From Pohlia nutans (lineage: Eukaryota; Streptophyta; Bryopsida; Bryales; Mniaceae), in the NCBI GenBank assembly GCA_022496805.1, contig CM040091.1:22248336-22312335 (forward strand): DNA of 64,000 bases. The letters are read 5' to 3'. Positions 10,990 through 22,914 of the stretch are shown here, piece by piece. The translations under genes and the position numbers were made by a program. The notes under the pieces were generated by a model. It had not been told where the DNA came from. It worked only from the letters and a program-made list of their open reading frames with translations, and did no database searches. Within the stretch, counting starts at the first letter, position 1, and each line of letters opens with the position of its first letter.

Positions 10990-11270
10990 GACAACAACAA
11001 CAACAACAACAATCCGATGATGTGCGACCTTTCGCGATCAACAATTTTCAGCAAACCAAGAAGACGCAGGGATAATCCCTAATGCGGGTTTCGGGATCTT
11101 GGTCGTCCTCATTCTTGGACTTCATTTTTATTTTTTTAGCAGGATGTTAATTTACATTCCGTGAGGATAATGTCGTTCAAGTAGGGTTTCGTGATCTTGG
11201 TCGTGTTCATTTTTTTTCCCCCCTCGTAGCAGGATGTTAATTTACATCCCGTGAGAATTAGGTTTTCGTG
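10990..11270 (+). promoter_or_regulatory. Leader region of the trihelix gene with CAA run and tandem duplication
   Basis: An ACA/CAA trinucleotide run lies at about 10990-11012. Two copies of a roughly 90-bp block follow (about 11091-11170 and 11185-11265), sharing GATCTTGGTCGT and AGCAGGATGTTAATTTACAT. The start codon comes 15 bases later, so this duplication probably lies in the 5' UTR. Confidence 0.55.
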
Positions 11271-11285
11271 AGAGTGTGAGGAGTG

Positions 11286-13530
11286 ATGGAGGGTGAGCGA
11301 GATCCGACAGGGCCGGGGGAAGAGATGCCGTCGGCGTCGCCCAAGGCGAAGCGGATAGCCAGCCCGCGGTGGTCGAAGCACGAAACCCTAGTGATGATCG
11401 AGGCGAAGCGGAAGCACGAGCTGGAGCTTCAGAAAGCGAACGGATTGAAGGGAAGAAATAATAATTCGCAGCAGCTGACGACGGACTTCAACAAATGGGA
11501 CCTGGTTTCGGTTTCCTGTCGCGCCGTGGGAATCGACCGCGACGGGAAGATGTGTCGGAAGCGGTGGTTCAACCTGCTGACGGAGTTCAAGAAGATTCGC
11601 GACTGGTGCAAGACCAACCGCGTGGAGGAGTTTTGGACCATGTCCGGCGACGAGAGGCGAGAGAAGAAGCTGCCCACGGGGTTCGACCAGGAGGTTTTCC
11701 AGGCCATGGAGACGTTTGATAATCCCAACGGGGGTTTGGTGCTTGAGAGTACTCGTGTTACTGCAACAGACGATGGACTGTTCTCGGAAATTGATCAGGA
11801 TGTTGTGCAGCCCGTGGAGGATTTTCAGCATCTGGAGAATGGCGTGGGAACTCCTCAGCAAGCTGCTCGCCCTGCAGAGCAGAATGGTATTCGATTACCC
11901 CCTCTTGCGCCCAAACCACTGCTTCTCACAGGTATGTGTCACTGGAAAGCTTGTTCTTCTTGTCATGTCCTCCTTCCGTCCCAAAGTTATTGTCATGTTT
12001 GAAAGTGCTTTTTTAAGTAGGTCATATTGTAAGAAACATGATTAAAAAAGGTTCCAAATTATGTCACTAGAATGATTGAAGAACATTGCATGTGTTCATT
12101 GCAACCTAAATAAAATTAGGCACAAGGAAGTATTTTTTTGATCTACTTAAAAAAGCACTTTCAAACATGACTTTCAAACATGACAACAACTTTGGGACAG
12201 AGGGAGTATGAATGATTCTATGTGTATGGAATGTTTATATGGAATGTTTAAGAGCCAGTGGAACAGCTTCAGTAGAGAAGCCGTTAGTTTGGCGCTGAGC
12301 ATAGCTCCTTATTGCACTGGTTAAATTGTTATACTCCCTCCGTCCCAAAGTTAGTTGTCCAACTTGTGTGCTTGGTATTTCTTTGAGCCAATTTCATTGA
12401 TCATATTGTAAGAAACATGATTAAAAAAGGTTCCAAATTATGTCACTAGAATGATTGAAGAACATTGCATGTGTTCATTGCAACCTAAATAAAATTAGCC
12501 ACAAGGAAGTATTTTTTTGACCTACTTAAAAAAGCACTTTCAAACATGACAATAACTTTGGGACGGAGGGAGTATGTTCTTGTTAACCCTAAGCATCCAC
12601 TGTGTATTTTCTGTAGTGTAGGAAAATTGGACCCCCTGCTGCAAATCATCTGTTTGTGTGAAAATGACTTTAGTTTGACACGATTGACACTGTTGATCTT
12701 GTAGTATAGAACAAGAGCTTTATAATGATGCATTGCAGTCGGACACCTAGGTAAAATGAGAAAATGCCACCGTAGTGATGCAGATGGCCATATTGGGTGT
12801 TTAGACGCTTAGGGGTTAAAAAATGGAAGAGGTTCCAAAGAATCCGTAATTAGAGTTACCCTTTACCTCAAAAAAGTTTCAACTTGTTTCATCAGTCAAG
12901 TTGAAATTTTGACAGACTTTGAAATTTTTTGAGTTCAAAGATATCTCTAAAGTTATGACGGTTCAAGGTTTTATTGGTGGATGGCGTAAAACGAACACTT
13001 GAACAGATTTTTAGGTGGTATAATCAATACATACCCATTGTCAAAGATTTTAGGGTAGCGCCTTTGTAAGAATTAGTGTTCCTACCTTAGGTTATATTGT
13101 AGCAGCTGAGTTTGTGGTTGAACTATGGCCATCTTCTTAGAGGGGGAAGGGTGCACGATTTTCATGTTTATTTGTATTGGCAACACGGGGAGAGTTTTCT
13201 GATTCATTTTGTTTGGCAGGCATAGCACCAGCACGACCCAAGAATCTGAAGAAACGGAAGCATCCAAGTGCACCGGTTCTTGAAGAAGCTGAACCGAAAG
13301 ATCCCTACATGGCCGTGTTAGAGAGCACCAGCAGAACCTTGCAAGCCGCCTTCGCGGAGAGCATGCAAACCCAGATCAAGATGTACAGTCGCATTGTGCA
13401 TGCTCAGATCGAGGCCCAGAAGCAAGAGAATGAGTTAGAGAGAGCATTGCGCAAGGAACAGGGCGATAAGCTGGTTGGAGTTTTGACCACATTAGTTGAC
13501 ACATTGTCAAAAATTGCGGAGAAATTGTAA
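11286..13530 (+). CDS. Trihelix (MYB/SANT-like) DNA-binding protein
   Basis: Two exons (11286-11931 and 13220-13530) join in phase across a GTATGT donor and a TTGGCAG acceptor to give 318 residues. The trihelix domain spans about residues 25-110, with the three spaced tryptophans W29, W71 and W94 and the basic CRKRWFNLLTEFKKIR helix. Trihelix proteins bind GT-type promoter elements in the nucleus; this fits a regulator but its targets are unknown. Exon 2 begins with a basic patch (KNLKKRKH, possible nuclear signal). A long helical, coiled-coil-prone region rich in Gln, Glu and Leu follows, and the protein ends LVDTLSKIAEKL, consistent with dimerisation. The first ATG in frame is at 11286; a GTG just before it is not used. 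The 1288-bp intron holds two Stowaway-type MITEs and one TTAA-type MITE. Confidence 0.92.
11969..12206. mobile_element. Stowaway-type MITE, copy 1 in trihelix intron
   Basis: Ends resemble CTCCCTCCGTCCCAAAG, the classic Stowaway terminus; the left end is slightly degraded (TCCTCCTTCCGTCCC). TA follows the right end at 12207-12208. The interior matches 40113-40349 almost throughout. Confidence 0.85.
12334..12572. mobile_element. Stowaway-type MITE, copy 2 in trihelix intron
   Basis: Complete copy: TA at 12332-12333, left end CTCCCTCCGTCCCAAAG, right end CTTTGGGACGGAGGGAG, TA at 12573-12574. The right two-thirds match copy 1. The left part is diverged or recombined (TAGTTGTCCAACTTGTG). Confidence 0.92.
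12583..12819. mobile_element. TTAA-type MITE in trihelix intron
   Basis: TTAA-CCCTAAGCATCC at the left and GACGCTTAGGGG-TTAA at the right, 237 bp. It begins 11 bases after the Stowaway element. Confidence 0.75.
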
Positions 13531-14278
13531 TGGATAGCATCAGCCAAGCAGCAGCAGCTCATTGAGAGCCTCATCACCTGAAGAGTGGTCGCACCATATA
13601 GAGCCCGGGACCGGGATATGATGCCAAGAAAGGGTGCAAGGAGGGCAAGAACTCCGAGACTTGTGCCAAGGTTTGTAGTATTTAGAGCGAATCTACTTCT
13701 TTACAGGAGCAACAATCCTCCGTCGACCCTTCTCACAGCAGGAACCAAGCCTATCTCTCTCAATTACAAATGCCCCAGTGTGCTTTGTAGGGTTTGCAGT
13801 AAATCAGGGCTTCCATGGTGAAGAGAATAGCAAGGGTTTGCTATTTAGTGTGGAAGAATGCATTGTCAAGAAGTAGACTTGGTGAAGAGGAATTTCTTCT
13901 TCACCAATTTCGGGTTACTGATGCTGAAACCCGGGTTCCTCTTTCTGATATCTTATGGTGCACCTGAACTCCCCAGATTTGGGAGCAACTCATGGAGCAC
14001 AAGGGCAAGATGATGAGCATTCAGGCTTGATTGTCAGGTATCTGACCTCAATTGACAACCATCAGACAATGTTTCTTGTAACATATAGGGTTGGGATGTT
14101 AGCACTCTTGTTATCAATTACTACTTTGAGTAGGATTGAGCTTGACTACTTTGTACAGGTAGTTTATGTTGAACCGATTTGCTCGACGTTTACCTGAGTG
14201 AGTTTCTTGTCAATTCTGCAGATGAGATGATGGTTACCTTATCATATTGTTTGGCTTTTTTAAATTTAATTTTTGATC
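13531..14278 (+). other. Trihelix 3' flank
   Basis: Less AT-rich than the surroundings and free of recognised transposons, so probably 3' UTR for at least part of its length. Open frames such as 13585-13821 have no recognisable domain and I do not call them genes. Confidence 0.35.
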
Positions 14279-14825
14279 TTAACCCTTTAGCGCGCCGGCG
14301 TCCAGATTCTGGACGCCGGATGAATTTCAGCAGCTCGATTTCTGTAGGTACCGGATGTTTTTCATCCATTTTTTATTTTTTTCATTCTTGTGCTAGCTGA
14401 ATACCATTTGTACGGTATGGATCTTCCAAATAAGATAATGTGAATTTTTGAATATTTACAAAAGTGATTAATGTCAAGTTTCAATCTTAGTTCAAAAAGA
14501 AAGACCTTAAATATGATTTTCCATAGTAAGTAGAATCAAATAATGGAAACCATACCATCTCGTAGTGCATGTCATTCTAATTTCATTACAATATTTAAAA
14601 AAAAATTGTGTTAATTTTGGATTTTTAATTGAATTTCAAGAGAAAACCTTGCAAAATTACTTTTAAAATATTAATAATAAATATGATGAACCCAACCGTA
14701 CGGATGTTATCTACACATTGACATTTACAACTTTGTTTTGTACATCAACTCCATTTTCGTTTTTCATCAACCATTTTATAACAAATCTTTGAAAACAGTG
14801 TTGAATCGGGACCTTAAAGGGTTAA
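14279..14825. mobile_element. Family A TTAA-type MITE, complete copy
   Basis: 547 bp from TTAA to TTAA, with left end CCCTTTAGCGCGCC and right end CCTTAAAGGG. A subterminal palindrome (GCGTCCAGATTCTGGACGC) lies just inside the left end. It serves as the reference for the nested copies at the start of the window. Confidence 0.88.
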
Positions 14826-14906
14826 TGAATTTATTTACACAAATGAAGGAAATTCATTGCAGGGAAATTTTGTTTGGCTTTCATTCCTATCATCATGTAC
14901 TCTTGT

Positions 14907-15169
14907 CACTACGGTGCCTCAAAAGTGGGTTGCCTGGGCGTCGGTTTCCGTGTATTTTTGGAACGCGCAGCTATCCCCGCGTCAGGCTGCGTCAAGCTGC
15001 ATTGGGATGGGGGTGGGTGGGCGGGCAGCAGCTCATGCGGGGGTCGGGTGAGTTAAGTTGAGGTCTTCGATTCAATCCTTTTCCTAAGGCAGGAAGGATC
15101 CTTCTAGCTGGCATCCAAAAATACACGGAAACCGACGCCCAGGCAACCCACTTTCGAGGCACCGTAGTG
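14907..15169. mobile_element. CACTA-like palindromic element
   Basis: Begins CACTACGGTGCCTC and ends GAGGCACCGTAGTG; the arms are near-perfect inverted repeats of about 55 bp, containing GTGGGTTGCCTGGGCGTCGG. The flanking bases do not form a clear 3-bp duplication. One arm recurs at 30962 and onward. Confidence 0.7.
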
Positions 15170-15227
15170 ACGAGGTTGTCCTCCGAGTGCACGTATTTGC
15201 ACGAGCTTATGACATAGTTTGGAGCAA

Positions 15228-15386
15228 GGACATGGCCCTTGAGGTCATAGAACTCCTTTTCACATTTAGAAGGCAATTGTTTTGGTGAGAGTCTTGCGAT
15301 TGTGGACATGGCCCTTGAGGTCATAGAACTCCTTTTCACATTTAGAAGGCAATTGTTTTGGTGAGAGTCTTGCGATTGTGGACATG
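15228..15386. repeat. 76-bp tandem duplication
   Basis: Two identical-looking 76-bp units start at GGACATGG 15228 and 15304, with the next GGACATGG at 15380. The reverse strand is open across it, with peptide-like text around LSPKQLPSKCEKEFYDL. It might be a captured coding fragment, but no family was recognised. Confidence 0.75.
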
Positions 15387-15595
15387 GATTACAGGATATC
15401 AATAGGTACGGTAGAAACGACATCGAGAGTCTCGCCTCAAAAGCTCGCAGTTTGACACCCGGTGTAGTGCTTCAGTTGACAAATCTTCTCATTGAGGAGC
15501 AACCAATCTAGGTGGGCCAAATAATAGGCATTCGCTACTATAGTATACCGCCTCTAGGGTGTGCAAATAGTGAACCAAGGCTACATGTCATACCG

Positions 15596-15764
15596 CACTA
15601 CTAGTTAAGGCATCGCTTCTCACTTAGAACACTGTCAAAGTTCATTGTACACACTTGTCCTACGTGACAAACTGCACTCACCAAGTCTTGAGCGCCTAGG
15701 CAGTGAGTGCGCAGTGGCACCGTTTGACTCACCAAGTGAAAAGCAACACCTTTTCCTTATAGTG
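15596..15764. mobile_element. CACTA-type non-autonomous element
   Basis: Starts CACTACTAGTTAAGGC and ends CTTATAGTG; the interior matches 51100-51245 (CGCTTCTCACT, TGTACACACTTGTCCTAC). No convincing duplication flanks it. Confidence 0.6.
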
Positions 15765-15869
15765 TTGTTCAAAGGTGGAATCGAACAAGCTCTAGAACCA
15801 AGCATTTCTGCCCCAGTCCAATTTCTGGAGTGAGCATGTAAATTGTGGATCACTACTTCAAACCCTGTA

Positions 15870-16816
15870 CAGTCAGGTAGGGATTGCTTACGAATTCCCA
15901 CTACAGGGAATTTTTTTTGGAAACTGTGAACACTCCGTGTGTACTCAAAAATGATCCGATTTGGAAACCGCGAAGTGCGTCGGAATCTCATCGGCATGTA
16001 CTACAACACCATTACAAATTTACACATGAATTAGTGAAAATTATACAACAAGTCAAAAATAATGCATACACTATCTACCATTGAGTGCTCTCACCGTTTG
16101 CTTTAGTTACAGTGTCCATTTTAGCAAGAAAAAATGAAATGAGTGTTTGAAGTTGTTTTTGAGATGCTTGAGCTCATACTTGTGGGATGATTTGTATCAT
16201 TTCATTTTTTCCTGTATAGGAATTGCTTACGGATTTTTCAATCACTTTTCACTAGAAAGTTCAACAATCTTTAGGAAGCTCTAGCATGCTAAGAAATGAA
16301 CCGATTTTGAAACCGCAAATTGCATTGGAAGTGCAATGAAGTGTGCTTCAACTTCATGATAAGTGAAAAAGGAATTATCTCAAGTCATACAAAAATTTAG
16401 ATTTCTTTTATAAACTATCTATCATTTTATAGTGAACCTTTGAGAGATAGTCAAAGATTTTTTGCATTTAAGTAAGAAACCGTACAAGTAGTTCAAGCGA
16501 TGTGGGATCGAGTATCTCTTAAGCAATTGTGAAGGTTCATTTCTAATATGTACCATTAAATACAAGTTGTAATTTTCACAAATGGTGGCAGCACTAAATG
16601 GTAGGTAGCATACCAAAAACATCATAACAATTGTATGATTTTGAATTACATATGTGTATTTGTATTGGTGATAAAGTAGACTTTAGTGTGATTCCAATGC
16701 AATTTGAAATTCCAAAATCCATTCATTTTTGAGCAAGTTCTTGCATTCCCAAGTTTAGCAGTTTTTTCAACACACTGCCTGTCAACCAAAATTCGTAAGC
16801 AATTCCTACCTGACTG
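15870..16816. mobile_element. TA-type TIR element, 947 bp
   Basis: TA-CAGTCAGGTAGGGATTGC at the left and the inverse ending CCTACCTGACTG-TA at the right, duplicated TA at 15868-15869 and 16817-16818. A third terminus-like phrase (AGGAATTGCTTACGGA) occurs inside at about 16218, suggesting an internal rearrangement or nested copy. No transposase frame was found. Confidence 0.82.
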
Positions 16817-17225
16817 TACATTCAATTCAACCAACCCACTCAAGTGACTACTCAGAGTAGAGGCCGACCGTATGCCGACCGTGTGGGACCTGATGGACAA
16901 TGGTGCCAGCTTGAAAACACTTGCCAAATCAACTGCATGCACATGCTTGACACATGCCCAACTAAATCGTTTGTTTCTCATCCATTCACTTCATCTCACA
17001 TACGTGTTTTCCGTTTTTGTTTCTAAGTTTGCTACGTGCTTTCCAATGAGCCGGAGTGGAAGGGACGGAGGTGGTGGCTATGGAGAATTTGCGACGGGGA
17101 GATTGCGGCTCTTCCTTTATCAAGGACGTGCTAGCACAACATCCTGGTTTGTTTGGCGACTTGGTGGCCAATGCCGCTTGCTTCCGCTTCCAATTATTGC
17201 TCTCCGTCCTCCTTCCTGCTCCCGA

Positions 17226-18320
17226 CACAAGTAGCAGATCTGTCGTTTTTCATTCCCCATTTTGTGGGAACAGTGAACAATGACGGAATATTATACCTAT
17301 ATTTATGTCTTCTTGTGACCAAAACTACTCACCAGCACTAATACAACTCATGTCAGTGCTCAAAATTGAAGTCCTCATATGAATTTCATATTGAAGGGCT
17401 CTAGAATTTCCGCATTTCAATTGAAGGGCACCTCCAAATCCAAGACGTCAATGGAGAATTTTCAAAGAAATATAAAACTCATATTAAAATTATGCATGAT
17501 TTGTATGATACATGCTTCCATTACAATGAAAAAAATGAAGATTCAATTGTTTAATTCCACTTCCTACATTGGCAATGCCCTACGCGTGTAAACTTAGGCT
17601 ATCGACACTATGTTGCATTAGAGAGGTGTGTGCTCTTGAAATTGAACCCTAAGCTTCATTTACAAGTTGTGTAAATAAAAGATTGAAGCAATTTGCATGT
17701 GATCGATTAAGCAATTTAATTCAACAATAAAACAGTCACAGTAAGTGATTTGATCTAATAAATACCTTGAAATTAATATAGACACTGTAAGTTTCAATGA
17801 TTGAGAGCTGGATAAGCTAATCTATATGATCAATCTCCACCCAACTCAAACATTTATAGTCCAGGGCTCACAGTAATTGTTTCACCTCCAAAACCAATTA
17901 GGAAGACGAAAGTCTCCACTTTGGCACTCCAGAGTTGATAACTTGAAATGAAAGTCAATTGGGGTGAAGTGACAATCTGGTGTTTTCAACTAGGTTGAAT
18001 TGGCACTCTAACAGTTTGACTCTTAAAGTCTCAGAATTTGAATTTGACTCCATTTTGTTTCTTGTAGATGCCGAACTTCATATACTTGTGATGAATAGTA
18101 GATGATGGGCATTTTTTACCAAGCCCTTCAAGTGATGGGACCACCGTTACACCAGGATAATGTTTTGAAGGGCAATTTTTACAGAGGTATTTTTTGAAGC
18201 CCCAAAACCCATTTGAAGGGCACTGAAGACTTCAATTTTGAGCACTGACTCATGTGCCTGGCGCGGTTTCATTCCTTTTTCATTTATAGTAAGTGGAAAA
18301 TGACACATTTCCTACTAGTG
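17226..18320. mobile_element. CACTA-type non-autonomous element in a coding exon
   Basis: Ends CACAAGTAGCAG and CTACTAGTG, flanked by CGA at 17223-17225 and 18321-18323. The arms match the small copies at 46083-46274 and 53065-53260 (TTTCATTTATAGTAAGTG, TCTTCTTGTGACC). Most of its length is the hAT-like insertion at 17354-18247. Confidence 0.85.
17354..18247. mobile_element. hAT-like non-autonomous element nested in the CACTA element
   Basis: Starts CAGTGCTCAAAATTGAAGTC and ends with its inverse, flanked by an exact 8-bp duplication ACTCATGT at 17346-17353 and 18248-18255. The 8-bp duplication and CAGTG ends fit the hAT superfamily. It is 894 bp with no transposase frame recognised. Confidence 0.88.
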
Positions 18321-18881
18321 CGATGGCTATCTTTGGCTCGTCCACTATGGCTACCGCGTCAACGACGAGTATTTCTATCATGGCAGGTGAATTCTGTCGA
18401 GACTGTGTCTCCATTCGGTGTATTGATTATTCAGACTGAGAAACTGGCATCAGAATTAACTCGTGAATTTTTGTCTCAGTGCAATCAAAATGTGTGCTGC
18501 GGTTGCAGCGATACAGAAATTGGAGCGCCTTCAATCTTTAACATACTCGGTTCCCATCTGTTCATTTGCTTTTGTTGTTGTTCGTATGTCAGGGCATTAC
18601 TAGCCATCCTGAAAACAATGATAAAATTATTGCTAGCACCGAGCTTTTCAGTCAGGAATCCTGTAAACGACCTTGGTTTCGAGAAAAACACCTTGCTGAA
18701 TCTTTTCTGAAGAAAATTTATATATGTTTGGGATTAGGACCTCGTTTTCAGATTTAGAAACTCGACTGTTGCAGGAAAACCTGGACGAGTGAAATGAACA
18801 CAAATGGACCCACCAAATTGTGACAGTTGCATAAATGGACCCACTGTATTGTGAAGTTTATTGTAGTTGACTTGAGCTCTA

Positions 18882-19428
18882 TTAACCCTTTAAGGTCCCG
18901 ATTCAACACTGATTTAAAAAATTCGTTATAAAATGGTTGATGTAAACGAAAATGGAGTTGATGTACAAAGAAAGTTGTAAATGTCAATGTGAAGATAACA
19001 TCTGTACGGCTAGACTTATCATATTTTTTATTAATATTTTTTAATTAATTTTGCAAGGTTTTCTATTGAAATTCGATTAAAAATCCAAAATTAACACAAT
19101 TTTAACAAAAAAAAACTGTAATGAGATTGGAATAACATGCACTACAAGATGGTATGGTCTCCATTATTTGATTCTACTTATTATGGAAAATCATGTTTAA
19201 GGTCTCACTTTTTGAACTAAGATTGAAACTTGACATAAACCACTTTTGTAATTTTTCAAAAATTCACATTATCTTATTTTGAAGATCCATACCGTACAAA
19301 TGGTAGTCAACTAACACAAGAATCAAGAAATTTTTGGATGGATGAAAAAAATCGCGGTATGCGGTGAAGGGACACGCCAAAAATCATCCAGCATCCAGAA
19401 TCTGGACGTTGGCGCGTCAAAGGGTTAA
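18882..19428. mobile_element. Family A TTAA-type MITE, complete copy
   Basis: 547 bp from TTAA to TTAA, inverted relative to 14279-14825. Ends CCCTTTAAGGTCCCG and GCGCGTCAAAGGG. The same length as the 14279 copy supports recent or constrained amplification. Confidence 0.88.
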
Positions 19429-19558
19429 TAGTGATCGCAATAATAGAAAATACTGCTGAAATTGCGGGGAGACTCTGTTGTCCTATTATGGCCCATTTCC
19501 ACTCATCCCACTTAAGTGGGGCTCGTACAAAACAACTCAGAAACGGCCAAATACACTA

Positions 19559-19920
19559 CAGTACACCCTCGGTAAATGTTACACTTATAAACGTTAACTC
19601 ATTATATTTGTTAACAAAATCGTACTCCCCTCATATTGCTAACTAGAATGTTAACTATGTTAAATGTTAACAATAATTTACTCCCCTCTTTGTTAATTTG
19701 CCACTTATAAATGTCAACCTACGAAATACATCCAATACTATGTGATGACATCAAATTATTCATCTAGACTATATTGTGGAGAGTACCGTATGAGGGTTTA
19801 GAAGGTCTTTATATTTATTAAGCATTCAAAAATCTCCCTTTATAATTGTTACAATGTTAACTCACTATAAATGTTAGGAAAATTTTACTCCAGAGCCTAA
19901 CATTTGTAGAGGGTGGACTG
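19559..19920. mobile_element. TA-type TIR element (CAGTACACCCTC ends)
   Basis: TA-CAGTACACCCTCGGTAAATG at the left, GAGGGTGGACTG-TA at the right. The interior is rich in GTTAAC-type motifs. 362 bp, non-coding. Confidence 0.78.
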
Positions 19921-19922
19921 TA

Positions 19923-21811
19923 GTTGAAATCGCCAAGACTTGAAGTAGTGGATTCTCATCCAAGAGCCTCCTCTATCTCTTCGGTTTGGGACAATCTGCT
20001 CAACCGTCGCTTCCCATAAGATTCTTGAGTTAACATCTTCTCTACAATCCCTTTTGTATGAGAGAAATCTTCAACCGAATGATTATTGTACAAAAGGAAC
20101 CAAATCAAGGCAGTTCAAGAATGTTATGGCCGCCTACCAAACTCAGGTTCTGCTCTTGTTCTGTCGCAGTGCACTCCTCGGCTCACCACTCACCATTCTT
20201 TTGAGAAAATATGGAACAATCCTTTGCTTTTCTGATGCACAAGCCTTGGCTTGACAAATAAAATTATATATATAAATATAAAGAGAAACCCAAATTTGTA
20301 GGAAATTTTTCTTTCAAAAAGGAACTATTTTTAATGGTTGAAACGAGAATCTAGAAAAATATTCACAGAATTTGACATTTGTTGAGAATGTAGAAAAATA
20401 TTCATAGAAATGAGAATCTAGAAAATTTTCAAATCCGTTTCACGTTCAACAAAAAGAAAAGAAATTGTCTAAAAATAACAATTATTCGGCATGATTTTTT
20501 GTGCAGTAGTTTCTCTATGCTTCAACAAGGAAAACTTATTATTGTACACAAGTAATTCACATCTTGCAGAAGTTCCCATGATGTTCTTGAACCTTTGCTA
20601 CACCCTTTCTTTACATTGCTACTAATAAAATAGTCCAATTCTCTAATCCTCGTTGCTTGGACCAAGTGAAGTTAGAGAAAATTCTCTATGATTCTTCTTA
20701 TCCCTTGACATATGCTTGAGATTTGGAGGTGCACGTGCAACAATGGACCTCTAAAGAACATTATGCCTAGTATCGTACCTAATTATGATACTAGAACATG
20801 GCTATTACATCCCCCTTGCAAAAGCTCTCTAGTCTTCGCTTGAAAAATGACTAAGCTGAATGTGAAAAGACCATGATCACATCGCTAGCATTTGTTACTC
20901 CACCACAAGTGTGTACAACAATTTAGAATGACATTCGGAACAACATTGGAATGTCATTCTAACCATGTTATTCCAGTGCGTTGGATTAACATTTCAACAA
21001 ATAAAGACTATTGAAATGTCGTTCTAAGCACCTACTCACAGTTGTGTTGTTCTTGCAATATCATTCTAAGCACATGCACTTGTTGTTTGACACAATGCAA
21101 GTAAGTAGCCCTTGTGCCGTGACGGAAGGGATTTTGCACATTGACAATTTTACAAGAGTTGTACCTATGGGCAACAACATAACGTTCGGTAGCATACAAT
21201 GGCTTTGTCTAAGCCCATAGTAGATGGTGCAACATATTCTACACCCTATAGGCCACTTCATCAATAGCTAATTGGACAGGTGGAGTCCCAAGGTGATGAG
21301 CAGAGTGCATGAAGGAAAGACAATTTTTTGATCAATTTTTTGAGTGATTCTCAGTTCTTCAAAAATTCTTGGTATACTGTGCAGTCTAAAAACGTGATGT
21401 ATTTGTCCGTATTTTAGCCTTCAGCAGGGCCTAGAAATCGCATTTATTCTAATTAATTTTTTTTCTCCTTCCCGTCTTTGGAAGGGCTTCACCTAGTTCA
21501 CTTTGACATAAAATAATTGAGACTTGGCTAGGCCTAAATTCTTGAACTATCACATACGTGGCCCCATCAAACAAATACGGTTACAGATTACAAGTTGGGT
21601 CCCTTCCCAGAATATGCAACATACGCACTTCTCGTATGCACAATTTCTGTACCTTTGCTCAATTAATTTTTTTCTTTCCACAGTAATTTAGGTCCCATCT
21701 TTGCAGACATTGTTGAAGAATTCAGTTTTTGCAAATACATAGTCCAACTACCCTAAAACCGGCCTGTATTGCAAACCGTAGGTCATTTTGGCTTGAGCAA
21801 TCCTAAAGGGG
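19923..21811. other. No gene recognised
   Basis: About 1.9 kb without a supported gene. A short degenerate tandem (GAGAATCTAGAAAA) is visible at about 20340-20430. Open frames here lack domain-like composition. Confidence 0.4.
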
Positions 21812-22609
21812 TTAACCCTTTAGTGCCCAGGGTACTGTAGCAAACAACATTTGATTTCAGTAGAATTTTTCAGTGTGATTGAGACTATGAGAAATAAAAT
21901 GGATTAAATTAGAAAGTAGCCGTACAATTCTATTCTCAACTGGAGAGCACAACTTTTATTAAAATTTGAGAATCATCCAATGGTGGGATCGAAAGATTAT
22001 AGTATGTATTTGAACCGTATAATGCACGCTCAAAAATGAGATTTTGGGGGGTGTGTGACTTCAAAGTTAAATAGAATTTGGGTTAAATTTTCAAAAATGA
22101 AAATAAAGCAGTTCAGCTATGCCCTATAACAACACCTGTCCGTTGCAATCTTTTAGATCAAGAATAGACTCACACATATTTGTTGTGAACTTTATAAGTG
22201 AAAGTGACTTATCCATATACGGTTTAGGACAAAATTTTATACGTTGAAAATTAACAGGAGTGGGTACATTAGTCAAGATCGGATTACATACACTAATGGA
22301 AGATGAAGACAAGAACACAATCCAAAAAAATAAAACAAGATAACAAACTTCCAAACACAAGAAATACTGCATAATACATGTGTTGTACTTGTAAGTATTT
22401 ACTGTATTTTCAAGTATTTGCAATATTTTTGCGTTTTGTTGATAGGTATTTTGATAGTTGTACAATTCCGGATTGAAAATTTCTTTTTCCAAAAGGTGTA
22501 TAATGTACAAGGGCAAATCTGAACTTCCAATTCTTCACGGATTCTCTACTATTTACATTTCGGACGTTGTAGTGACCATAATGTGGTCAGCTGGGCACTA
22601 AAGGGTTAA
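21812..22609. mobile_element. TTAA-type element with perfect 15-bp termini
   Basis: TTAA-CCCTTTAGTGCCCAG at the left and its exact inverse CTGGGCACTAAAGGG-TTAA at the right, 798 bp. The interior is unrelated to families A-E. A reverse-strand open frame at 22124-22516 is Ile/Asn/Tyr-rich with no recognisable domain. Confidence 0.85.
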
Positions 22610-22914
22610 TATATGGATTATTCAGATAGGCACAGTGGCTGAGACTAATTTGACATGCTAATAACTACTGAAACCTTTGAAATGGATTAGAGTAACAATG
22701 TGAGTCGTAAGGTCGAGCCACCCATTACCAACCAGGGACACAAAACCGATCAAGCCTAATTTCTAGATTGTGAAAGAACAGATGTACCTCATTTGTACAT
22801 TTGAGCATATGATCGGTTTTGGGTCCTGAAGTACTTTTCACTTCAAATAATTATAACTATTTGAATAGTGGGAATAAAATCACGGAACTTTTTGCATTCA
22901 ATAAGGGCATCCTC

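Larger units (their letters stand above)
17080..18757 (+). pseudogene. Unrecognised gene whose first exon is split by nested transposons
   Basis: ATG 17080 opens a frame of 48 codons (MENLRRGDCGSSFIKDVL...) that is cut at 17226 by a CACTA-type element with a CGA duplication. When one CGA and the element are ignored, the frame continues at 18324 as DGYLWLVHYGYRVNDEYFYH and reaches a donor (GGCAG-GTGAAT) at 18386. Candidate later exons in matching phase are about 18481-18548 (AIKMCAAVAAIQKLERLQS) and 18596-18757 (GITSHPENNDKIIASTELFS), but the gap between them is only about 47 bp, short for a plant intron. I recognise no family. As it stands, translation through the insertion would fail unless the element is spliced out, so I list it as a disrupted gene. 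Confidence 0.55.

Noticed and set aside
22124..22516. 130-residue reverse frame inside the 798-bp TTAA element as a transposase remnant
   Set aside because: Composition is AT-driven and no DDE or other catalytic signature is visible.
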